Below are positions 1-5,144 of a stretch of DNA of 10,078 bases, piece after piece (within the stretch, counting starts at the first letter, position 1; the number at the start of each line of letters is the position of its first letter). The position numbers and the translations under genes were made by a program. The stretch is from contig JAZQKZ010000052.1 of NCBI GenBank assembly GCA_045542415.1, forward strand, positions 1 through 10,078. Reading direction: 5' to 3'. Below the pieces are notes generated by a model. It was not told where the DNA came from. It was given only the letters and a program-made list of their open reading frames with translations, and did no database searches. This DNA is from UMGS1958 sp045542415 (GTDB lineage Bacteria > Bacillota > Clostridia > UBA1381).

Positions 1-21
1 TTTTGCTATAACCCCTACTGG

Positions 22-47
22 CTTTTCTGCCTACAGCAGCAGAAAAG
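22..47. repeat. Arm hairpin at the outer end of the left repeat
   Basis: A 9-bp perfect stem (CTTTTCTGC with GCAGAAAAG) encloses the 8-base loop CTACAGCA. It lies in the outer arm of the left repeat (1-70). It is the counterpart of the hairpin at 554-587, whose loop read on the minus strand is CCACAGCA. Confidence 0.75.
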
Positions 48-60
48 TCAGCAAAAGAGT

Positions 61-180
61 GCCGTTAAAGAGGGGACGCCCCTCCCTCTTTAAAATCTCC
101 CGCTGCGCTTTACCAAAAGATTCAATCAATTAAAACGAGGCCAAACCATTTGCTGACGTAGGTACTCTTTTGAATTAAAA
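61..180 (-). repeat. Core A of the repeat, inverted match to 9959-10078
   Basis: All 120 bases match the reverse complement of 9959-10078 except one transition at position 151 (C here, T in the equivalent orientation of the other copy). It contains a perfect hairpin, GAGGGG-ACG-CCCCTC, at 70-84. An alternative longer pairing is possible between 67-74 and 84-91. I see no open frame in it that is conserved between the copies and looks like a protein. Confidence 0.95.
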
Positions 181-389
181 AGCAAGGTTTTCTAAAAACA
201 ATTTTTACTTCGACTTTTCTGACTTTTTGATTGTACGTCAAATTAAGTACCGATATAAGGTAAAGGTAATGGGCAATAGATGCATTTGGTATCGGGTTTC
301 ATCCCGACAAGAAAACCACGCATTACACAGTAGTGTCGTGAAGCTTGTTCTACAACGCCACGCCATCGACCGAAGACGCAAAACCCCTT
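181..389. other. 209-base segment private to the left repeat copy
   Basis: Between cores A and B the left copy carries 209 bases where the right copy has only 14 (9945-9958). The segment has no protein-like open frame. It holds a small hairpin (TCGGG-TTTCAT-CCCGA, about 294-309). A short direct repeat, TTAAAAAGCAAG and TTAAAAAAGCAAG, lies at its two boundaries (175-186 and 388-400), which is compatible with insertion into one copy or slippage deletion in the other. It resembles nothing I can name. Confidence 0.6.
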
Positions 390-461
390 AAAAAAGCAAG
401 CAAATTTCCACCGACACATTTCAATTGCAGCCTTTGGCTGCCGAGACGCTTGATAAGGGGG
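390..461 (-). repeat. Core B of the repeat, inverted match to 9873-9944
   Basis: This is a 72-base perfect reverse-complement match to 9873-9944. At its centre is a perfect hairpin, GCAGCC-TTT-GGCTGC (427-441; the equivalent in the other copy is 9893-9907). Beyond 461 the two copies diverge through changes in the lengths of G, T and A runs. Confidence 0.95.
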
Positions 462-478
462 GTTTTTAAGGGGGAAAG

Positions 479-534
479 TTATGCTACGCCTACGAAGCTA
501 CGCTTCTAAGGCTACAACACTTTGTGTTGTTCAC
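479..534 (-). repeat. Two-hairpin module, copy 1
   Basis: Read on the minus strand it starts GTGAACAAC and ends GGCGTAGCATA. In between are a hairpin ACAACAC-AAA-GTGTTGT, the spacer AGCC, and a hairpin GAAGC-GTA-GCTTC. The same order of parts occurs at 4933-4984 on the plus strand, with different stem sequences that still pair. The right-hand repeat copy lacks this module. Confidence 0.7.
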
Positions 535-553
535 TTTAACAGCATTCTTTTTC

Positions 554-587
554 GTACTTTTTCTGTTGCTGTGGACAGAAAAAGTAC
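554..587 (-). repeat. Arm hairpin at the inner end of the left repeat
   Basis: A 13-bp perfect stem (GTACTTTTTCTGT with ACAGAAAAAGTAC) has an 8-base loop. It is the strongest inverted repeat downstream of the aminotransferase gene, which is read toward it. It could help end that transcript, but the stem is AT-rich and is not followed by a clean T run, so I call it part of the repeat and not a terminator. Confidence 0.75.
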
Positions 588-692
588 CGGGGTATTACCG
601 AAATAACAATAACCGCAAAATGTCAAGGGGCAGAGCCCCATTATGTCGTATCGATAAGTGCAAACCAATAATATAAACCATAATTTATCTTA

Positions 693-1868
693 TCAACTCT
701 TATGATTCTCTACGAATCTCCTTATCCTTACAAGTGCTTCTTTGATACTGTCTATCGAATATGCATACGAACAGCGAATAAATCCCTCACCGCTTTCACC
801 GAATGCATTACCCGGTACGACCGCTACCTTTTCTTCCTGTAATAACGTGTTACAAAATTCCTCTGATGTCATGCCTGTTGACTTTATACACGGGAATACA
901 TAGAACGCTCCCAACGGCTCAAAGCAGGACAGTCCCATTTCTCTGAATCCGTCAACTATATAACGGCGTCTGTAATTGTATTCCTTTCTCATTGCCTCGA
1001 CATCCTTATCGCAGTTCTTCAATGCCTCAATTGCCGCATACTGTGCAGTAGTCGGTGCAGACATGATTCCGAACTGATGTATCTTTGTCATAAGCTTAAT
1101 TATTCTTTCCGGTCCTATGGCATATCCGAGTCTCCAGCCTGTCATTGCAAAGGTCTTTGAAAAACCGTTTACTACTACCGTTCTCTCTTTCATACCCTCA
1201 ATGGCTGAGAACATTGTATGCTTTTCTGTTCCGTAACGAAGCTCGCCGTAGATTTCATCTGACAGAACGAGTATATCTGTTCCTCTTAACACCTCAGCAA
1301 TAGCCTCTAGATCCGCTTTTGACATTACTCCGCCGGTAGGATTGTTCGGATAAGGCAGGATAAGAAGCTTTGTCTTGTCCGTAATTTTTTCCTTAAGCTG
1401 TTCGGGAAGAAGTCTGAAATCATCCTCCTCCTTTGTCTCAATCGCAACCGGTACTCCGCCTGCCATAACCGTAAGCGGCTTATAGCACACGAAGCTCGGC
1501 TCTACAATAAGCACCTCATCACCGGGGCATACAACGCTTCTTATCATTGCATCAATCGCCTCTGAACCGCCTACTGTTACAAGCACTTCATTTTTCGGAT
1601 CGTACTCCACACCGTACTTTCTCTTGTTGTAATTGCAAATTTCCTCACGCAGCTCAATAAGACCCGAATTTGCAGTATAGTAGGTCTGTCCCTTTTCAAG
1701 AGACAGTATTCCTGCCTCACGGATAGACCAGGGCGTGTCAAAGTCCGGCTCACCCACACCAAGCGAAATAGCGTCTTTCATCTCTGCCGCAATATCGAAA
1801 AATTTTCGTATTCCCGACGGCGGAAGTGAATCTACAACAGGCGATACAAGCTTATTTAAATCTATCAT
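693..1868 (-). CDS. PLP-dependent class I/II aminotransferase
   Basis: A cytosolic fold-type I aminotransferase of 391 residues, the usual length for the AspC/PatA-like subgroup. Visible marks: the substrate-loop region with GEPDFDTP near residues 39-46; YPNNPTGG (173-180) with the PLP-contacting Asn; SDEIY (203-207) with the Asp that pairs with the PLP ring nitrogen; NGFSKTFAMTGWRLGY (234-249) with Lys238 as Schiff-base lysine; and FIRCSYA (363-369) with Arg365, which binds the substrate carboxylate. All catalytic residues are intact. The family moves an amino group between an amino acid and a 2-oxo acid; whether the donor is aspartate, alanine, methionine, an aromatic or a branched-chain amino acid cannot be read from sequence. 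Its ATG overlaps the stop of the Lrp-type gene (ATGA, 1865-1868), so the two are translationally coupled. A weak AGGTGAT site precedes the start. The repeat element begins 6 bases after its stop codon. Confidence 0.93.
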   Translation of the reverse strand: MIDLNKLVSPVVDSLPPSGIRKFFDIAAEMKDAISLGVGEPDFDTPWSIREAGILSLEKGQTYYTANSGLIELREEICNYNKRKYGVEYDPKNEVLVTVGGSEAIDAMIRSVVCPGDEVLIVEPSFVCYKPLTVMAGGVPVAIETKEEDDFRLLPEQLKEKITDKTKLLILPYPNNPTGGVMSKADLEAIAEVLRGTDILVLSDEIYGELRYGTEKHTMFSAIEGMKERTVVVNGFSKTFAMTGWRLGYAIGPERIIKLMTKIHQFGIMSAPTTAQYAAIEALKNCDKDVEAMRKEYNYRRRYIVDGFREMGLSCFEPLGAFYVFPCIKSTGMTSEEFCNTLLQEEKVAVVPGNAFGESGEGFIRCSYAYSIDSIKEALVRIRRFVENHKS

Positions 1869-2347
1869 AATGTAATCACCTGTCTTGTATCCTTTGAGCT
1901 GTGCTTGAATACAATTCCTTCCTCTTTATATTTCTTGAGTACAAAATGAGTTGCAGTAGAAACCACCTGCTCCATAGGAGCGAGCTTCTGTGCAACAAAG
2001 AGTGCTACCTCTTTCATGGTTTTACCCTCAAGCGTAACTGCAAGGTCATACGCACCCGACATAAGGTATAATGACTTTACCTGCGGATACTTATAAATTC
2101 TTTCCGCAACTCTGTCAAAGCCCTCGCCCTGCTGAGGAGTAATTTTCAGCTCGATTAAAGCATTAACAACCTCATCATCTGTCTTTTCCCAGTTTATTAT
2201 TGTCTTGTATCCTGCTATTATGTTATTCTTTTCAAGCTCTGCTATTTTTTTATCAACCTCTTCCGGCTCAATACAAAGCATTGCCGCTATTTTTTCACGG
2301 TCAATTTTTCCTTTTTCGATATCTAAAAGTCTGAGAATTTCGTTCAT
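1865..2347 (-). CDS. Lrp/AsnC-family transcriptional regulator
   Basis: 160 residues, typical for the family. The N-terminal part (about 1-55) reads as the winged helix-turn-helix, with a recognition-type segment IEPEEVDKKIAELEKNNII (26-44). The C-terminal part (about 60-145) is the RAM/AsnC ligand-binding domain, with the characteristic core MSGAYDLAVTLEG (96-108). Family members form dimers and higher octamer-like assemblies, bind DNA, and sense amino acids. The HTH is somewhat shorter than in E. coli Lrp and starts directly at MNEILRLL, as in many clostridial homologues. A good AAAGGAG site lies 8-9 bases before the ATG. It is the first gene of a two-gene operon with the aminotransferase, which is its most likely target and the best clue to its effector. 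It diverges from panB across about 400 bp, so it could also act on that promoter; no operator was identified. Confidence 0.92.
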   Translation of the reverse strand: MNEILRLLDIEKGKIDREKIAAMLCIEPEEVDKKIAELEKNNIIAGYKTIINWEKTDDEVVNALIELKITPQQGEGFDRVAERIYKYPQVKSLYLMSGAYDLAVTLEGKTMKEVALFVAQKLAPMEQVVSTATHFVLKKYKEEGIVFKHSSKDTRQVITL

Positions 2348-2407
2348 TTTTCTAACTCTCCTTTACGCAAATTTGCCAATTAAGCATAAGTATATTCATT
2401 CTATTTT

Positions 2408-2413
2408 ATTATA
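2408..2413 (-). promoter_or_regulatory. Possible -10 box of the Lrp-aminotransferase operon
   Basis: On the minus strand this is a perfect TATAAT inside ATATAATAA, about 60 bases before the regulator's ATG. No good -35 sits at 16-18 bases, so either the promoter is weak or activated or the match is chance in AT-rich DNA. The region 2414-2520 is AT-rich and shows no gene. Confidence 0.4.
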
Positions 2414-2523
2414 TAACATTTCACGCCAAATTTCCATAGTTTTCTCAAAAAAATTTACACAAATTTATTTAATTTTTGCAATATAATATTGGACGGAAAA
2501 ATCTTGATGAAATCAAAAAACTC

Positions 2524-2552
2524 TTGCATTTACCGCACAAACGTAGTATAAT
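2524..2552 (+). promoter_or_regulatory. Sigma-A promoter of the panBCD operon
   Basis: TTGCAT (2524-2529) and a perfect TATAAT (2547-2552) are separated by exactly 17 bases. Transcription would start near G2559, giving an untranslated leader of about 190 bases before panB. This is the only good plus-strand promoter before the operon. Confidence 0.85.
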
Positions 2553-2558
2553 AGTCCT

Positions 2559-2749
2559 GCGGGTGGTATTCGCAGAGAAACTGCACCGATTGAGAACAAT
2601 TTAATCATTAATATTCAGGCAGCCCGATTACCGTTACCCGCAAGGGAACGGATTACACAACATGGACTGCATTCTCTCGGTTTTAATTTCTTTACAGTTT
2701 CCATGCTTTCCACCGGTTTATATCTTATTTTTCTGAAAGGATACGGAAA
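2559..2749 (+). promoter_or_regulatory. Structured panB leader, candidate pan RNA motif
   Basis: The long leader has strong nested pairing. A hairpin at 2631-2651 has the stem CCGTT/AACGG, a bulged A at 2636, CCC/GGG and a GCAA tetraloop. Below it, 2619-2624 pairs with 2664-2670 (GCAG-CC with GG-A-CTGC), leaving a second bulged A at 2666. A closing stem joins CCGA-TT-GAGAA (2586-2596) to TTCTC-TCGG (2672-2680) and is followed by TTTTAATTT. A 'pan' RNA motif with bulged adenosines is known upstream of panB/panCD operons in Firmicutes, and position and shape agree. The match to its exact consensus was not tested. The 5' end (GCGGGT, 2559-2564) can also pair with ACCCGC (2636-2641), which would break the bulged-A hairpin. 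A ribosome binding site AAAGGA (2736-2741) sits 8 bases before the panB ATG. Confidence 0.6.
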
Positions 2750-3586
2750 ATGAAAAACACAGCAGCTACTTTTAGGGACGCAAAGGCTACCGGCGAAAAG
2801 CTTTCAATGCTCACAGCATATGACTATACCACCGCTTCATTAATGGAAAAAGCTGGAATAAATGCCATTTTAGTAGGCGATTCACTCGGAATGGTTATGC
2901 TCGGATATGAGGATACCATATCTGTTACAATGGAGGATATGATTCACCACTGTGCCGCTGTTTCACGGGGTACGGACAATACTCTTGTTGTATGTGACAT
3001 GCCGTTCATGTCATATCAGACCTCTGTTTATGATGCCGTTGTAAACGCAGGTCGGCTCATGAAGGAGGGACGTGCAGGAGCAGTCAAGCTTGAGGGCGGA
3101 GTTGAATTTAAGGAGCATATCCGTGCAATTGTCAACGCTTCAATCCCCGTTATGGGACATATCGGACTTACACCGCAGTCGGTCAACGCTTTCGGCGGCT
3201 TCAAGGTGCAGGGAAAAACGCTTGCAACAGCAAAAAAGCTCATTGAGGACGCAAGAGCTGTTGAGGAGGCAGGTGCATTTGCGGTTGTACTCGAATGTGT
3301 ACCGGCAAAGCTTGCAGAGCTTGTTTCAAAAAGCATTTCAATCCCGACAATCGGTATAGGTGCAGGCGCTGGCTGTGACGGGCAGGTGCTTGTATATCAG
3401 GACATGCTCGGCATGTATGACAGGATGGCACCCAAGTTCGTAAAGACCTTCGGCGATATCGGAAGTGCTATGACAAAGGCATTCAGTGCATACGACGAAG
3501 AGGTAAAGAACAGTACTTTCCCGTCACAGGAGCATTGCTTTATGATAGATAATGAAATCTTAAAAGAGATTGAGGAGATGTTATAA
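2750..3586 (+). CDS. panB: 3-methyl-2-oxobutanoate hydroxymethyltransferase (PanB)
   Basis: Catalyses the first committed step of pantothenate synthesis: transfer of a hydroxymethyl group from 5,10-methylenetetrahydrofolate to 2-ketoisovalerate, giving ketopantoate, in the cytosol. At 278 residues it is normal for the family, a TIM barrel that forms decamers. Visible motifs: LTAYDYTTA (21-29); VGDSLGMV (42-49) with metal ligand Asp44; VVCDMPF (80-86) with metal ligand Asp83; GAVKLEGG (110-117) with Lys113 and Glu115; GHIGLTPQ (136-143); and VLECVP (180-185) with the catalytic-type Glu182. All key residues are present. The ATG follows AAAGGA at 8 bases. It is the first gene of panBCD, and its TAA directly abuts the panC ATG with no gap, so translation is probably coupled. 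Confidence 0.97.
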   Translation: MKNTAATFRDAKATGEKLSMLTAYDYTTASLMEKAGINAILVGDSLGMVMLGYEDTISVTMEDMIHHCAAVSRGTDNTLVVCDMPFMSYQTSVYDAVVNAGRLMKEGRAGAVKLEGGVEFKEHIRAIVNASIPVMGHIGLTPQSVNAFGGFKVQGKTLATAKKLIEDARAVEEAGAFAVVLECVPAKLAELVSKSISIPTIGIGAGAGCDGQVLVYQDMLGMYDRMAPKFVKTFGDIGSAMTKAFSAYDEEVKNSTFPSQEHCFMIDNEILKEIEEML

Positions 3587-4426
3587 ATGAAAATAGTCAA
3601 GACTATAGATGAAGTGAGAGCAGCCGTAAAGGCATGGAAAAAAGAGGGACTCAGCGTAGGACTCGTTCCTACAATGGGCTATCTCCACGAGGGGCATAAA
3701 TCGCTCATAATCCGTGCCGCCGCTGAAAATGACAGGGTTGTGGTAAGCGATTTTGTCAACCCCACACAGTTCGCTCCCAACGAGGACTTTGAAAGCTATC
3801 CCCGTGATATTGATGCAGATGCCGCACTTTGCACAGAAGCAGGCGCACATCTGATTTTCAATCCCGAGCCGGAGGAAATGTATATCGACCCGCTGTGCTT
3901 TGTTGACATGGACAAGATTACAAAGGTACTTTGCGGAAAGACACGTCCGATTCATTTCAAGGGTGTATGTACAGTGGTGTCAAAGCTGTTCAACATCGTA
4001 GCACCCGACAGGGCATACTTCGGCGAAAAGGACGCACAGCAGCTTTGTGTTATAAAGAAAATGGTGCGTGACCTCAACTTTGATATAGAAATCGTAGGCT
4101 GTCCCATTATCCGTGAGGAGGACGGACTTGCAAAATCGTCAAGAAACACATATCTCAATCCCGAAGAGCGTAAAGCAGCATTATGTCTGTCACGCTCATT
4201 AAGACTCGGAAGAGAAATGATTGATAACGGCGAAAATGACGCTGAAAGGGTTATTTCTGCAATCAGAGCAGAAATTGAAAAGGAGCCGCTTGCGAAAATC
4301 GATTATGTTGAAATGGTTGACTTAAACACCCTGGAATCAATAAGCGAGATAAAAGCACCGCTTCTTACAGCTATGGCTGTATATGTGGGCAAAACAAGAC
4401 TTATTGACAACTTTATTATTGAATAA
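3587..4426 (+). CDS. panC: Pantoate--beta-alanine ligase (PanC)
   Basis: Joins pantoate to beta-alanine using ATP, by way of a pantoyl-adenylate, to give pantothenate. It has 279 residues, the usual size. The nucleotidyltransferase-like Rossmann domain carries VPTMGYLHEGH (27-37), including the HIGH-type HEGH. Further marks are FVNPTQF (56-62), the pantoate/ATP-binding FGEKDAQQ (145-152), and KSSRN (182-186), the KMSKS-like loop. The smaller C-terminal domain follows from about residue 187. The start codon touches the panB stop, and a GAGGAG ribosome site (3572-3577) lies inside the panB 3' end. It is followed after 12 bases by panD, whose product supplies its beta-alanine. No truncation or unusual residue in the active-site motifs. 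Confidence 0.97.
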   Translation: MKIVKTIDEVRAAVKAWKKEGLSVGLVPTMGYLHEGHKSLIIRAAAENDRVVVSDFVNPTQFAPNEDFESYPRDIDADAALCTEAGAHLIFNPEPEEMYIDPLCFVDMDKITKVLCGKTRPIHFKGVCTVVSKLFNIVAPDRAYFGEKDAQQLCVIKKMVRDLNFDIEIVGCPIIREEDGLAKSSRNTYLNPEERKAALCLSRSLRLGREMIDNGENDAERVISAIRAEIEKEPLAKIDYVEMVDLNTLESISEIKAPLLTAMAVYVGKTRLIDNFIIE

Positions 4427-4438
4427 GCAGGTGATAGT

Positions 4439-4822
4439 ATGGAATTAACAATGCTTAAAGGAAAAATCCACCGTGCTGTGGTTACTCAGGCTGAGCTTGA
4501 CTATGTGGGCAGTATTACCGTTGATATGGATTTACTTGATGCCGCAGGTATTCTGGAATATGAAAAGGTGCAGATAGTAGATATAAATAACGGCGAGCGT
4601 TTTGAAACCTACACAATAGCAGGCGAACGAGGTTCGGGAGTTATATGCTTAAACGGTGCCGCCGCAAGATGTGTTCAGAAAAACGACAAAGTTATCATAA
4701 TGGCATATGCACAAATGACACCGGAGGAAGCAAAGGCATTCCGTCCGACAGTGGTATTTGTTGATGAACGCAATAAAATTTCAGAGGTTACTCAATATGA
4801 GAAGCACGGCGAAATAAGATGA
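4439..4822 (+). CDS. panD: Aspartate 1-decarboxylase proenzyme (PanD)
   Basis: Makes beta-alanine from L-aspartate for PanC. It is a pyruvoyl enzyme made as a proenzyme that cuts itself. The 127 residues match the usual bacterial length. The self-cleavage site is YVGS with Gly24-Ser25, so Ser25 becomes the pyruvoyl group of the alpha chain. Lys9, Tyr22, Arg54 and Tyr58 fall at the positions expected of the active site. The GNAA-like motif reads LNGAAA (71-76). An AGGTGAT ribosome site precedes the ATG. As last gene of the operon, its TGA stop runs directly into the terminator stem. Firmicutes of this type carry a canonical PanD without the separate PanZ maturation factor (family knowledge); no such gene is seen here. 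Confidence 0.97.
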   Translation: MELTMLKGKIHRAVVTQAELDYVGSITVDMDLLDAAGILEYEKVQIVDINNGERFETYTIAGERGSGVICLNGAAARCVQKNDKVIIMAYAQMTPEEAKAFRPTVVFVDERNKISEVTQYEKHGEIR

Positions 4823-4856
4823 AAAAAGGAGATGTCCTCGTGACATCTCCTTTTTT
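4822..4856 (+). terminator. Intrinsic terminator of panBCD
   Basis: A 15-bp perfect stem (AAAAAAGGAGATGTC with GACATCTCCTTTTTT) encloses a 5-base loop CTCGT and ends in a T6 run. It begins at the last base of the panD stop codon. The A and T tracts on both sides make it potentially active on either strand. Confidence 0.92.
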
Positions 4857-5015
4857 CAGCGTGTAGATAAACTGTCTGCACGCTGTCAGACTGCGAGAAA
4901 TTAGGGCAGATTTTGCGAAAAGGCACTCGTCGGTGAACAACGCTTTAGCGTTGTAGCCAAGAGCTTGCTCACAGGCGTAGCATATGTACACGGGTACGTT
5001 AGAGTTTCTTTTCGT
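4857..5015. other. Hairpin-rich gene-free stretch after panBCD
   Basis: No gene is seen between panD and the symporter (4823-5144). This part holds an inverted repeat CAGCGTG/CACGCTG (4857-4863 with 4879-4885), an overlapping GTCTG/CAGAC pair, and the two-hairpin module at 4933-4984. A 95-codon minus-strand open frame spanning 4788-5075 runs straight through the terminators and hairpins and has no family resemblance, so it is not called. The composition looks like a dispersed intergenic repeat, which is inference. From 5074 to 5144 there is only AT-rich sequence with a short direct repeat GGTCTGA (5113 and 5133). Confidence 0.6.
4933..4984 (+). repeat. Two-hairpin module, copy 2
   Basis: It starts GTGAACAAC and ends GGCGTAGCATA, like copy 1 at 479-534 (minus). 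The first hairpin is ACAACGCT-TT-AGCGTTGT, where copy 1 has ACAACAC-AAA-GTGTTGT. The second is GAGC-TTG-CTC, where copy 1 has GAAGC-GTA-GCTTC. Flanking bases are conserved, while stem bases differ in a paired way. Confidence 0.7.
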
Positions 5016-5059
5016 AAAAAACGCATAACAGCTGCGTTCCTCGATGGGACGCAGCTGTT
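5016..5059 (-). terminator. Probable terminator of the symporter gene
   Basis: A 14-bp stem with one G-T pair (5027-5040 with 5046-5059, core CAGCTGCG/CGCAGCTG) and a 5-base loop. On the minus strand it is followed after 5 bases by TTTTTT (5016-5021). A weaker outer pairing GAGTTTCTT/AAGAAACTC (5002-5010 with 5065-5073) surrounds it. The T run on the minus side and the position about 86 bases after the symporter stop suggest that it serves that gene. Confidence 0.7.
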
Positions 5060-5144
5060 TGCATAAGAAACTCAAATGTTAATTTTTAAGCTTTATAAAC
5101 ATACTTATGCGTGGTCTGACCAATTTGTCGTCGGTCTGAACATA

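Larger units (their letters stand above)
1..686 (-). repeat. Left copy of a hairpin-rich non-coding repeat element
   Basis: This stretch holds no credible gene. Read on the minus strand it aligns along most of its length with the stretch starting at 9658 on the plus strand, so the two are copies of one element pointing outward from the gene block. In element order: an end module (678-686 reads AAATTATGG) followed by a GGGGC/GCCCC hairpin at 627-639; an arm with a long hairpin at 554-587; a two-hairpin module at 479-534; an identical core at 390-461; a private segment at 181-389; a second core at 61-180; and a second arm at 1-70 with a related hairpin at 22-47. The two arms resemble each other in inverted orientation, as terminal inverted repeats do. 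No transposase is visible. The element probably continues beyond position 1. Its function is unknown; a MITE-like or dispersed intergenic repeat is my inference. Confidence 0.85.

Noticed and set aside
2205..2486. 93-codon plus-strand frame opposite the regulator start and its upstream DNA
   Set aside because: It is a low-complexity frame antisense to the Lrp-type gene, with no ribosome site and no family match.
2559..2573. GCGGGTGGTATTCGC resembles the T-box sequence GGGTGGNACCGCG
   Set aside because: It lies at the very start of the transcript, with no upstream stem I or specifier loop, and pantothenate operons are not usual T-box targets.
2703..2753. Short upstream open frame of 16 codons whose TGA overlaps the panB ATG as ATGA
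   Set aside because: It has no ribosome binding site, and the peptide shows no run of a regulatory amino acid; the good AAAGGA site lies inside it and serves panB. Chance is the simpler explanation.
4788..5075. 95-codon minus-strand open frame between panD and the symporter
   Set aside because: It overlaps the panD 3' end and spans both terminators and the hairpin module, with no recognisable protein features.
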